Positions 43,367 through 52,773 of a DNA stretch of 64,000 bases are shown piece after piece. The notes under the pieces are model-generated. The model was not told where the DNA came from and ran no database searches. It saw only the letters and a list, made by a program, of their open reading frames with translations. The stretch is from contig RDOB01000008.1 in assembly GCA_011364965.1 (NCBI GenBank), forward strand, positions 55,468 to 119,467. The letters run 5' to 3'. This stretch comes from Candidatus Heimdallarchaeota archaeon. Lineage in GTDB: Archaea; Asgardarchaeota; Heimdallarchaeia; Hodarchaeales; Hodarchaeaceae. Within the stretch, counting starts at the first letter, position 1; the number at the start of each line of letters is the position of its first letter. The position numbers were made by a program, and so were the translations under genes.

Positions 43367-43984
43367 ATGGATAAAACTTTAAAAAGGCAAGAATATTTAT
43401 CGACAAGATCTTTATTCAAAGCTGCAATCCGATTTCTCTTATTTCGGTATGGAGAGCTAACTGCAAAAGAGATACAGGAAAAATTTGGCTTAAAACGGCA
43501 AACGACATATAATTATCTTAAAGAATTAGCAGAAGAAAATAAAATTGAGGTCAAATATGAAAAAGTCCCAGATCGACCTAACCTAAGTGTGGCTATTTAT
43601 TCTTTCAACTGTCAACAGCTTTTATCACATACTGAGGACTCATTGACAGAAACTATAGCTAAAGAGGCTGAAGAGCATCTTTCAATTTCTATCAGGAGGA
43701 TGCATAATGCTATAGATTCTAGTCTGGGAGCATTATTGGAGCTAAAAGCAGCTTTCAATCGTATGTCAGATGAGGAAATCGAAAATTATGTTAAATGTGA
43801 TCCAATAGGTTGGGGTTTTTTCTCAATGACCCTTTTACTAACTGATACTGAATATAATGAATTAATAGAAGAATTTCAAACACTTATCAATAGATTGAAT
43901 CGAAAATGGACTGAAAAAAAGGAAAATCAAGTGTCTCATTCTGGCAATGTATTTACTTTTACTTTCTATAAGCGCCTTTCCTGA
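43367..43984 (+). CDS. winged-helix transcriptional regulator
   Basis: From ATG 43367 the protein has 205 residues. Residues 12-75 form a winged helix (FKAAIRFLLFRYGELTAKEI, KFGLKRQTTYNYLKELAEEN, KIEVKYEKVPDRPN with the wing). The rest is a helical domain of about 120 residues rich in Glu, Leu and Arg that may dimerise or bind a ligand; LLELKAAFNRMSDEEIENYV could form a coiled coil. A TTG nine bases upstream is in frame. It is divergent from the UlaG-like gene, which it may regulate. Confidence 0.78.
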   Translation: MDKTLKRQEYLSTRSLFKAAIRFLLFRYGELTAKEIQEKFGLKRQTTYNYLKELAEENKIEVKYEKVPDRPNLSVAIYSFNCQQLLSHTEDSLTETIAKEAEEHLSISIRRMHNAIDSSLGALLELKAAFNRMSDEEIENYVKCDPIGWGFFSMTLLLTDTEYNELIEEFQTLINRLNRKWTEKKENQVSHSGNVFTFTFYKRLS

Positions 43985-44030
43985 TGAGTGTATTGAAAAT
44001 AGATACTCTTCCTTGTTCATTTAGTAATTA

Positions 44031-44906
44031 TCATTCGAAGAGCTTGGGGATTAAGACAGGAGTCCTTTTCTTGTATTTCTCGTAGTCTTCTTGGCCGCCC
44101 CACTTCTCATCTGCATATTTCTCAAGTAAAGGAAGACCACTTACTTTCGTTATAAGTACTGTAACAAATACTGGAGAAACTAATGTAAGGAGTCTCCAAC
44201 CCTGAAGAGTAGGTAACGCAATTATCGAAATCCCAATCCAAAGGAGAATTTCACCGAAATAATTCGGATGTCGTGAGACGGACCACAAACCAGTATTAAT
44301 AAATTTTCCTTGGTTCAGAGGATCAGATCGAAATTTACTTTTTTGATAGTCAGCAATAGATTCAAAACCAAACCCTATGATCCAGATCACAAGACCTATA
44401 ATGGCAAAAACGTCAAAACCCACGCGTTGTTCTGCGGTTATCGCAGCTAATGCAGCAGCGATCGTAAAACTCACCCATAAACCCTGAAGAGTCCAAGTTA
44501 GTAGGAACCGTGAAACGGATTGCTTAATCTTTTTGAAACGTTTATCCTCGCCTTCCTTCAGAATTCGTTTGAATAGGTATATTCCCAGACGAATCGCCCA
44601 AAGTAAAACCAATATCATCAGTAAAATAGACCGTAGATCGATTTGTGGACTCGAGATAACAGCTAATATTATCACAGTAATGTAAGTAATAGACCCTGTC
44701 AGATCATAGAATTTTTCGGTTTTTTTGATATAAGCTGGTATGAAAGCAATCCATTGAATACCGAATGTAAGAATTAAACATAGTGTAAATAAGGGGATTC
44801 CCCCTAAAATTATTACTCCGCCTTGACTTCCAGCAAGAGCTAGAATCAAGGCAATGATGAAAATGATAAATATAACTATTAATGATTTGAGATCTTTCTG
44901 ATCCAT
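44031..44906 (-). CDS. DUF1295 / steroid 5-alpha-reductase-like membrane protein
   Basis: The 291-residue protein has seven or eight helices. Near the C-terminus are GLWSVSRHPNYFGEILLW, GLPLLEKYADEKWGGQ and EDYEKYKKRTPVLIP, the hallmarks of DUF1295, a relative of steroid 5-alpha reductases and isoprenylcysteine methyltransferases. The family probably reduces a double bond or methylates in the membrane with a soluble cofactor; no precise substrate is known. In an archaeon a polyprenyl or isoprenoid lipid is an attractive but unproven substrate. Confidence 0.87.
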   Translation of the reverse strand: MDQKDLKSLIVIFIIFIIALILALAGSQGGVIILGGIPLFTLCLILTFGIQWIAFIPAYIKKTEKFYDLTGSITYITVIILAVISSPQIDLRSILLMILVLLWAIRLGIYLFKRILKEGEDKRFKKIKQSVSRFLLTWTLQGLWVSFTIAAALAAITAEQRVGFDVFAIIGLVIWIIGFGFESIADYQKSKFRSDPLNQGKFINTGLWSVSRHPNYFGEILLWIGISIIALPTLQGWRLLTLVSPVFVTVLITKVSGLPLLEKYADEKWGGQEDYEKYKKRTPVLIPKLFE

Positions 44907-45229
44907 TTCAAATTCCTATTTGCCAAATTATATATTTTATTAACATCTCTTACCAGCAATTTAAAATTTTATTTTCTTAATGTTTTGCGAAAAAAGCAAT
45001 CTTTCTCTCTGTCTTTTTCAGGTAAAATCTCCCTCTTCTCTTGTGATTATCTACACCAAAGGATTTTGTTTCATAATTTCGAAAAGATCTATAGCGTAAA
45101 TTTCTATTTGGGTAGGTTATTAAAGAATCGATATCTGGATTTCCATAATTGAAATTTTACACAACTGTAGTACTCTTATTATAAAATTAAAGAATTCTAC
45201 AACTGCGGAGTGTGAAATAAGGATTGATA
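44907..45229. promoter_or_regulatory. intergenic region with promoter of the subtilase gene
   Basis: The 323 bases between divergent genes hold no coding frame. ATTATAAAATT at 45178-45188 is a good TATA box about 50 bases before the subtilase start, and AAGGAT at 45218-45223 is its ribosome site. The left part contains T-rich stretches and TATATTTTATT at 44930-44940, a possible TATA for the DUF1295 gene on the minus strand. Confidence 0.5.
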
Positions 45230-48200
45230 TTGTATAAAAAATCAGATTTCCTGATTAGAGGGATTATTTTATTAAGTATTTTTCTAATTTTCAGCTTTTT
45301 TGATACTCAAGCACATAGCATACCTTTAAAGCCAGATATTGAAAGTAACCAATCTCCTAAGAGACTAATGGGTTTAGAAAAAAAAGTAAATCCAGTTACG
45401 TCGAGAATTATTAACTCAAAACCAGAAGATAATGCAGAGACAATATCTTCAGCTCTACTTTGCCCTAAGAAGAATAATCCAGAGAAAAATCACTCTTCAA
45501 ATACTGTAATAAAGACTGCAGCTGCCTTAGCAAAAGAAATAGGGATTCCATCGTCTTATTTTGATACAAATAGAATCCTTCAAATTACAAATGATAAACT
45601 CCATGTGGTAATTGGGTTTCATTCATCGTTTATTCTCGATTACTCCGATTATAAGTCGTATGTACTTGAATCAAACTTAAAAATAGTCCGAGCACTCCCC
45701 GAAATCAACGCGATTGTTGTAGAAGTGGACATATCAGCATTAAAATTATTTTTAAATTCTTGGAATAATCTACCTTTCATTCGGTATTTGGAACTTGCTC
45801 AAATAACGTCTGTTTCCGCAATAACCGATGATCCAGATTGGGACATCCAATATGGTCCACAAATAATTCAGACTGATCTTGCATGGGACATTCAAAAGGG
45901 GGATCCTAGTACAGTTTTAATAGCAGTTATTGATACGGGTATTGATTATACCCACCCTGACTTAGCAGATCAGTATATCACGGGAGGATATGATTATGTG
46001 AATAATGACTGGGATCCTATGGATGACCATAGCCATGGAACACATTGCGCAGGAACTATAGGAGCCACTATCAATAATTCAATAGGTATTGCGGGAGTGG
46101 CCAATGTTTCGATAATGGGGTATAAAGTATTCAATTCAGGGGGATTTGGATTTGATTACGACGCGGCCGATGCAATCATCAATGCAACGAACTTCGGAGC
46201 AGATATATTATCAAATAGCTATGGATTTCCCAGCTCAAACCCAGTACTAGCTGATGCGGTAGCATATGCTGCGGTACATGATGTTGTTATTGTAGTTTCT
46301 GCAGGGAATAGTGGCGCGCCAGTTTCAAGCTATCCTGCATTGTATCCTGAAACAATCACGGTGAGTGCAACTGATGATTCTGATACTCCAGCATCCTTCA
46401 CCAGCTATGGATCAGCAGTAGATGTAGCAGCTCCTGGGGTTGATATTTGGTCTACTTTACCAGTATCTATGGGAAATTACGGCTATAAAAGTGGTACTTC
46501 TATGGCTTGTCCCCATGTAGCGGGAGTCTGTGCACTAATTCGTGCACAATTCCCTTCATTTACTGCAGATCAAGTCCGACAGCATTTACGAATGAGCGCC
46601 GATGATCTAGGCTCCATAGGATGGGATGATTACTATGGTTATGGACGAGTGAATGCCTTTAAGGCTGTTCAACCCCCTCCCCAACACGAACTAGTTACTT
46701 ATCTCCATGGAAATCCTGAAGCGATACTCCCTGGAGAGACGATTAAACTAAACATTTCAGTTTATAATTATGGACAGGAAAATGAAACAGATATTCAATT
46801 ACAATTATGGATTAATGATACACTGATTGAAGAAAAAACCTTTACTACTCTAAATGTGGGCGATATTGGATCATTTAGTTATTCTTGGTCCCCCAGTCTT
46901 CTAGGAACTTATAATATAAGCGTCTATGCATCTCCTGTTCTAGATGAAACTTATACTGCCAATAATAGAATCATCAAGTATGTTTATGTCAGATATCCGA
47001 TTATATCTTATGATCTTGGGGATTTCATTGAGATGAATTTTGTGTCAGATGGAACTCCAATTATAAATTTCACCTACACAACAGAAATTGACCCAACTCA
47101 TATAAGGATAGACTTCGGAAATGGATATGATTGGTTCATTGTAAACACTCTCACTCGATATATCTCATCAGGGACAACATGGGTCGGTTACTATTATATG
47201 GGGCAGATTGAAACAGGATTAAAAATAGGTGACTCTGTAAAATGGTATGCAACAACGGGTATCGTTAACAATACAGTTTATTATAATTGGGATGGGATGT
47301 TATTAGAAGCATGGAATCTAACGATTGCAGAGGGCGTTTTTGCTTACTATCATAAAACAACAGGGATATGGTTATATTATAATGAATTTGGGACAGAAAT
47401 AGAAATGGTAAATACAAGTTTCATAGTCTGGCAACCTCCCGAACACGAGCTCCGTGCTTCTTTACGAGCTCCTGGAATCATACCTGTCAACAATGCCACT
47501 TTCGTTAATGTAACTGTTTATAATGAAGGACGCAACAATGAAACAAATGTAGAGGTTCAGCTATGGATCAATGATAGCATGGAGAGTTCTCAAATCTTTC
47601 TTTCAGTGAACTCAGGTACTGAAGTTACCCTCTCATATAGCTGGAGACCCCTTTTAAATGGAGTGTATAACATCACAGCTTATGTCATTCCTGTGGTTAA
47701 TGAAACACTCCTGTTCAATAATTTTGAAACTATTTTCTCATTAGTTCAAGAACCATCAGATTACCTTATTATCCAAGATGCAAACCCTTGGAACTTTGAT
47801 TGGACAACACTACTTGGGATTATTGGTATTACCTATGATATAGTGCCCTCAAATTCTTTTGGTGCAATGAATCTCTCTTTCTATGGACGTATAATTATCC
47901 CCTCGGATCAACCTCAAGAATTTTATACTCAAATTGAAAATCAAATGTCGATTCTTGAAGGATTTGTCCAGCAGGGAGGAATTCTTGAGGTTCATGCTAC
48001 CGATCAAGGAGAAAATGAGGGGATGTGGGAAGGATTCCTTCCTAATGGGATCAGTTATATCTCAGTGGAATCAAACAGTATAGAAGTTGAGGATCCAAGT
48101 AACCTGCTTCTCTTTCATCCATATGTGATCACTAAATATGATTTAAACGCTTGGGGACCTGCTGTAGGAGGGTACCTTGCGAATATAGGGAATGCTAATG

Positions 48201-51200
48201 TAATATTAACAAGCTTAAGTCAACCCATCATGATCGAACTTGCAGTAGGAGAAGGATATTATCTTATCACTACTCAGACTTTGGAATTGGGATATTCATA
48301 TGCTGAAAGTCGATTTTTCGAAAATCTCCTCCAATATAATCCTGCACCCCCACCTCACGAAATAGGAGTGGGGTTAGAATGTGCTTCTTTGCTTCCAAAT
48401 GGGACATCAGTTTTACTCAATGCAACATTGGCAAATCATGGTATTAGCACAGAGGCTAATGTCTACTTAGAGATCTGGATTAATGATACATTATATGTAA
48501 ATAACTCCTATCCGTCCTTAATAGGGATGTCAACAGAGTTAGTTCAATATGAATGGAACCCAATAAAGACAGGCTTCTATAATATCACAGTTTTCGCTCC
48601 TCCTGTGATAGGTGAAGTGACTACATTAAATAACTATTTAGAAGCATCGTGTCTGGTTAAATATCTTGTGAACTATACACTGTATGAAACAGAATTCGGT
48701 TGGTTTGATGCATATGCCAATGGATACAATACGAATCTAACGGGAGATGATACATATTATGCACTAAACTTGCCATTCCCATTCTTCTATTATGATGTAA
48801 ATTTCACAAGTATCTATATCAGCTCGAATGGATGGTTCTCATTTACTGATAGTAGCCCTACAACCTTTTCTAATCCAACTTTTCCTACTGCAAGCTTTCC
48901 ATACGCCATTGCAGTATTTTGGGATGATTTACAAGCGCAGGAAAATGTGTATATCTGGAATACAACCTCATTTGTTGCTATAGAATACCACAATTATAGC
49001 ACCCTTGGGGGAAGTGTGATCGGGAATTTTGAACTCATCCTTTTTGAGAATGGAACAATACTAATGCAATATCAAAATATTCTCCTTGATTTCGGAGCAA
49101 CTATTGGTTTAAACTATGGGGAAGACCAGAGCTATTATTCAGCCTATACTAAAGGAATATCAGGAGTTTCTGAGCTTAGATTGCTATTTACTAGTGAACC
49201 ATTGAAAAGACACGATTTAACTACTGAGATAGAAGCTCCTACGGGTATCCTCTATGATGAAATCATGTTGATCGTAATTAACGCCTCCGTCCACAATGCA
49301 GGTACGTACGATGAAAATGACATCGCATTTGAGCTATGGGTCAACTACACCCTTGTACTACAAGAAATTATCCCCTCTCTTCTAGTTGGAGAATCAACCA
49401 CATTCAGCTATGAATGGATTCCAACTACCAGAGGAGATTATAACATTACTTCGGTTGCTTTACCAGTAGAAAATGAGACTTTCACAGTAAATAATAGAGA
49501 AACCCGAACAGGTGTAATTGATGACCCTCGTCTTAATTTCTCATTGGGAGACTATATTGACTTTTACTTCACAATGGGAGGTGATCCTAGTCCTTACGCA
49601 ACTTTTACTTATATATCGATGTTAGATCTCGTTCATGTCTATGTAGAAGTGATTATTCTGGGTGGAATGGGTACAGAATGGATATCGATAAATATTGTTA
49701 ACAGATTAATAGAAGATGGGTCAATATGGGTAGGAATGTACGCTTTCCACCATATTGAAACCGATATAGCTCTTGGAGATACAGTGAAATGGATGGAAGG
49801 AGATGGAACTGTGACTGGAACAGTTTGGCATGCCTGGAATGGAGCTACTTTAGAAGCTTGGAATATCTCACTGAATGAACCTTCTTCAAGCTATTATGCA
49901 TATTATGATAAGATTTCAGGAGTAATACTCTATTTGAAGGACACAGAGAGCGGAATAAGTATGTTTATCGTCGATACAACAATGATCGAATTATATGCAC
50001 CAATAATCAGTAGTGTTTATCCAAGCTCAGGTGATTTTGTTACTGGAGTAATCACAATTACTTGGACAGCAACTGATCCAGATAACGGGACATTACATTA
50101 CACGCTAAACTATTGGAATGGTACGGAATGGATAAATTTAGAAACAGGGCAATTGACCTCAGTTTATATCTGGGATACTACAGTTCTCGCGGATGGAGAT
50201 TTCTATCGACTGCAACTAATTGTAAGTGATGGATACTTTAGTCAAGAAAATATTACTGCTACTTCATTCACAGTAACTAATCAAGCTGAACCCCCCACTG
50301 TACATCTACTCTATCCGAACGGAGGGGAAGTACTTAATGGACAAGTTATTATTAGCTGGAGTGCAACTGATCCTCAAAGTATAACTCTTAATTTTATACT
50401 GTATTACTGGGATGGGGATGACTGGATACTCATTGCAAGTAATATTGGTAATTCATATTATAACTGGGATACCACAACTGTAGAAGATGGTAATTCATAT
50501 TCCATTCGAATAATTGCTAGTAATGGCATCTTATCAGCAGAGGATCAATCCAATTCAAGCTTTACAATCAATAATCCTAATGCTCCAATAGTTCAATTGG
50601 GATATCCTATTGAAGAAGGACCTTATAATGGAACAATAATTATCACGTGGATTGCAACTGATCTTGATGGGGATATTTTAATATTTACTCTTTATTATTG
50701 GAACAGCACATCATGGGTGGAAATTGAGAGTGGTATCACAGGTACGAGCTATCAATGGGACAGCACAACTGTAACTGATGGAGAGGACTATTTAATTCGG
50801 ATTGTAGGCACTGATGGCAGCTTAACAGGAGAAAGTCAATCAGTTGTACCATTTATAATCAATAATCCTGACCCTCCAACTGTGCAGCTGCTAACTCCAC
50901 AGACGGAAGGACCATTTAACGAAACCATTTTAATCACCTGGAATGCAAACGATCTCGATAATGAAACGTTAGTTTACACGCTTTCTTACTGGGATGGTAG
51001 TAACTGGATTGAAATTATTACAGGCCTCACTAGTGAATCATATACCTGGAATGTCTCGACTCTTCCCAATGGAGACCACTATCAACTACGTATTGTAGCC
51101 AGTGACGGTACTCTGACCTGTGAGGCTATTTCATCAACTACTTTTGAAATCTATAACGAATCCTTTACCAGTTCCTCGAATCTCACAACGAATCCAATAA

Positions 51201-51340
51201 CGACTTCCACATCATCTAGTACAAGCCTCCCAGCAACAACACGACCAAAACCTTCCATTGGTTTTGAAACACTCATTGGCATTTTAATCACTGGACTATT
51301 AGGATCGTTCAGAATAAGCAAACGAAGGAAAAGGAGATAA
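45230..51340 (+). CDS. giant secreted subtilase (S8) with CARDB and Ig-like repeats
   Basis: The 2036-residue protein has a signal peptide (FLIRGIILLSIFLIFSFFDT), a propeptide to about 200, and an S8 domain at about 203-480. The catalytic residues are Asp235 (AVIDTGIDYTHPDL), His269 (HSHGTHCAGT), Asn360 (SAGNSG) and Ser424 (SGTSMACPHVAG). After it come four CARDB-like modules (each opening HEL, HEI or HDL and ending in an NNxxE/R strand). Between these lie two copies of an unnamed domain, one GATase-like segment (YLIIQDANPWNFDWTTL) and a nidogen-like module (SSNGWFSFTD, AVFWDDLQAQ). Four 95-residue Ig-like repeats, a Thr/Ser stalk and a C-terminal helix ending FRISKRRKRR complete it. It is probably tethered to the cell surface and degrades external protein. 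TTG 45230 is preferred because of the AAGGAT spacing; TTG 45224 is also possible. Confidence 0.9.
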   Translation: MYKKSDFLIRGIILLSIFLIFSFFDTQAHSIPLKPDIESNQSPKRLMGLEKKVNPVTSRIINSKPEDNAETISSALLCPKKNNPEKNHSSNTVIKTAAALAKEIGIPSSYFDTNRILQITNDKLHVVIGFHSSFILDYSDYKSYVLESNLKIVRALPEINAIVVEVDISALKLFLNSWNNLPFIRYLELAQITSVSAITDDPDWDIQYGPQIIQTDLAWDIQKGDPSTVLIAVIDTGIDYTHPDLADQYITGGYDYVNNDWDPMDDHSHGTHCAGTIGATINNSIGIAGVANVSIMGYKVFNSGGFGFDYDAADAIINATNFGADILSNSYGFPSSNPVLADAVAYAAVHDVVIVVSAGNSGAPVSSYPALYPETITVSATDDSDTPASFTSYGSAVDVAAPGVDIWSTLPVSMGNYGYKSGTSMACPHVAGVCALIRAQFPSFTADQVRQHLRMSADDLGSIGWDDYYGYGRVNAFKAVQPPPQHELVTYLHGNPEAILPGETIKLNISVYNYGQENETDIQLQLWINDTLIEEKTFTTLNVGDIGSFSYSWSPSLLGTYNISVYASPVLDETYTANNRIIKYVYVRYPIISYDLGDFIEMNFVSDGTPIINFTYTTEIDPTHIRIDFGNGYDWFIVNTLTRYISSGTTWVGYYYMGQIETGLKIGDSVKWYATTGIVNNTVYYNWDGMLLEAWNLTIAEGVFAYYHKTTGIWLYYNEFGTEIEMVNTSFIVWQPPEHELRASLRAPGIIPVNNATFVNVTVYNEGRNNETNVEVQLWINDSMESSQIFLSVNSGTEVTLSYSWRPLLNGVYNITAYVIPVVNETLLFNNFETIFSLVQEPSDYLIIQDANPWNFDWTTLLGIIGITYDIVPSNSFGAMNLSFYGRIIIPSDQPQEFYTQIENQMSILEGFVQQGGILEVHATDQGENEGMWEGFLPNGISYISVESNSIEVEDPSNLLLFHPYVITKYDLNAWGPAVGGYLANIGNANVILTSLSQPIMIELAVGEGYYLITTQTLELGYSYAESRFFENLLQYNPAPPPHEIGVGLECASLLPNGTSVLLNATLANHGISTEANVYLEIWINDTLYVNNSYPSLIGMSTELVQYEWNPIKTGFYNITVFAPPVIGEVTTLNNYLEASCLVKYLVNYTLYETEFGWFDAYANGYNTNLTGDDTYYALNLPFPFFYYDVNFTSIYISSNGWFSFTDSSPTTFSNPTFPTASFPYAIAVFWDDLQAQENVYIWNTTSFVAIEYHNYSTLGGSVIGNFELILFENGTILMQYQNILLDFGATIGLNYGEDQSYYSAYTKGISGVSELRLLFTSEPLKRHDLTTEIEAPTGILYDEIMLIVINASVHNAGTYDENDIAFELWVNYTLVLQEIIPSLLVGESTTFSYEWIPTTRGDYNITSVALPVENETFTVNNRETRTGVIDDPRLNFSLGDYIDFYFTMGGDPSPYATFTYISMLDLVHVYVEVIILGGMGTEWISINIVNRLIEDGSIWVGMYAFHHIETDIALGDTVKWMEGDGTVTGTVWHAWNGATLEAWNISLNEPSSSYYAYYDKISGVILYLKDTESGISMFIVDTTMIELYAPIISSVYPSSGDFVTGVITITWTATDPDNGTLHYTLNYWNGTEWINLETGQLTSVYIWDTTVLADGDFYRLQLIVSDGYFSQENITATSFTVTNQAEPPTVHLLYPNGGEVLNGQVIISWSATDPQSITLNFILYYWDGDDWILIASNIGNSYYNWDTTTVEDGNSYSIRIIASNGILSAEDQSNSSFTINNPNAPIVQLGYPIEEGPYNGTIIITWIATDLDGDILIFTLYYWNSTSWVEIESGITGTSYQWDSTTVTDGEDYLIRIVGTDGSLTGESQSVVPFIINNPDPPTVQLLTPQTEGPFNETILITWNANDLDNETLVYTLSYWDGSNWIEIITGLTSESYTWNVSTLPNGDHYQLRIVASDGTLTCEAISSTTFEIYNESFTSSSNLTTNPITTSTSSSTSLPATTRPKPSIGFETLIGILITGLLGSFRISKRRKRR
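49998..51166 (+). repeat. four tandem Ig-like repeats in the subtilase gene
   Basis: Units begin at about 49998, 50297, 50588 and 50879 (roughly 291-300 bases each). Each encodes a P-x-V-x-L-x-Y/T-P start, an ITW-x-A-x-D-x-D/Q core, a YWxGxxW strand, a Y-x-WDTT (or WNVS) segment, and a G-x-x-Y-x-x-R-I-x-x-S-x-G ending. Units 2 to 4 are joined by NNPNAP or NNPDPP linkers. The protein sequence is more conserved than the DNA. Confidence 0.85.
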
Positions 51341-51358
51341 TCTCCCTTCTATTGTTGC

Positions 51359-51365
51359 TTTTTTT
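51359..51365 (+). terminator. T-run terminator of the subtilase gene
   Basis: Seven T residues 19 bases after the stop, in a T-rich stretch with no strong hairpin, fit archaeal termination of a very long transcript. Confidence 0.4.
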
Positions 51366-51633
51366 CAAAAATTTTGCCGCTTTTCTTCACTACAGTAATT
51401 TCTAACTTCTGTAATACTCTACACCATTTGCACAATAAATCTCCAAGACAACATCATCCCTCCGTATCTATTAATCTCTTAACGTCTCATTTTTAAGCAA
51501 AAATGTAATAAAATCAGAAAATGATAGTTCACCCTGAAAAAATCTTGATTGAACTCAAAATCTAATTGAAGATATAGATTCAGAATACTATCCCAATAAT
51601 AATCTAAGAAAAAGGAAAAAGAAAGGGGGAGAG

Positions 51634-52584
51634 TTAATACTGGTATTTCTGTTTTATCTGAGCCTGATAAGTACCATCATACTTACCCTGCCGTATGTTA
51701 TTCAAGGTAGAATAGATTTTGTAGCCACTTAAAATCTGCATGATCATTACTGCAAAAATAACAATAGCAGCAACACCTAATGCCAAGAAAGCAGTATCAA
51801 TGGTGGAAGCTGAAAGAGTATCAATAGCAGTTAAGAGCATTAAGTACGTAATTGCTAATATACCCCAATTGGCGAGAGTTAAAAAAGAAAACCACTTAAA
51901 TCGAGCTGTAGGGCCGTTATAAGGTGCTCCTAACATGGTGACGAACTCTTCAAACCAAACAGAGAATTTCAGGGCACTCATTACAAGCAAGACAGAAAAG
52001 CCAAGTTCAGTCACAACAAAGATTATTCCTTGCATCGCTACCTCCCGAAGTTCCTCAAGCGTATCCATGGAGGTCGCTTCAATCCCCTCAAACACAAATC
52101 CTGTAATAAAAGTTCCAACCACATAGATGATAAGGAAAAGTGGAACAGAACGAAGCTGTGTATTAACCGAAGAGGGTTCTGCTTGTGAAATTAAATAAAT
52201 CCCATAAATAAATATCCCAAAACAAATTGGATCAATCAGAGACGCTAGAAGTGAATAAACTTCACTTTCAAAGCCAACAAACATAAAAAGTAAGTTCATA
52301 CCTATTCCAATTAATGGACTCAGCCCGAAAACCAATGCCCCAACAACAAGAATGTTATAGCTAGAATGAAAAATGATATGGCCATACTTTTCACGAACAG
52401 GTTGAATTACAGGTGTAGATACTCCATTATCAGGTGCAACAGGAGGATAGGATTGCTGGTACGTATGTGATATTGGAGCTGGTTGTGTCCCACCTCCAGA
52501 TACTTGTACCAGTCGTTCGCCACATTCCATACAATAAATACCCTGATCAGGATTCTCAGCCCCACATTTAGTGCAATATGTCAT
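51634..52584 (-). CDS. zinc-ribbon membrane protein
   Basis: The 316-residue protein starts with a zinc ribbon (MTYCTKCGAENPDQGIYCME, then CGERL: two CxxC pairs 12 residues apart), followed by a Pro/Gln/Ser linker to about residue 65 and six membrane helices. The layout is that of archaeal DUF973-like and related zinc-ribbon membrane proteins with no known function. The ribbon would lie in the cytoplasm. The gene is convergent with the subtilase. Confidence 0.75.
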   Translation of the reverse strand: MTYCTKCGAENPDQGIYCMECGERLVQVSGGGTQPAPISHTYQQSYPPVAPDNGVSTPVIQPVREKYGHIIFHSSYNILVVGALVFGLSPLIGIGMNLLFMFVGFESEVYSLLASLIDPICFGIFIYGIYLISQAEPSSVNTQLRSVPLFLIIYVVGTFITGFVFEGIEATSMDTLEELREVAMQGIIFVVTELGFSVLLVMSALKFSVWFEEFVTMLGAPYNGPTARFKWFSFLTLANWGILAITYLMLLTAIDTLSASTIDTAFLALGVAAIVIFAVMIMQILSGYKIYSTLNNIRQGKYDGTYQAQIKQKYQY

Positions 52585-52773
52585 CTCGATACCCCAAAGA
52601 ATGAACAGGTTTGAAAATAACTAGATGTTCAAATACTTTTTGACAAACAAAAATAGAAAAAATGGAATTGAAGAAACATACTCTCGTTCGAGCTTCTACA
52701 CGGGTCAGTAAAATCAGGTTTATTTGATCAAAAGCTACAAGGTACACTTGACTCATGAAGTGTTTCACGATTT

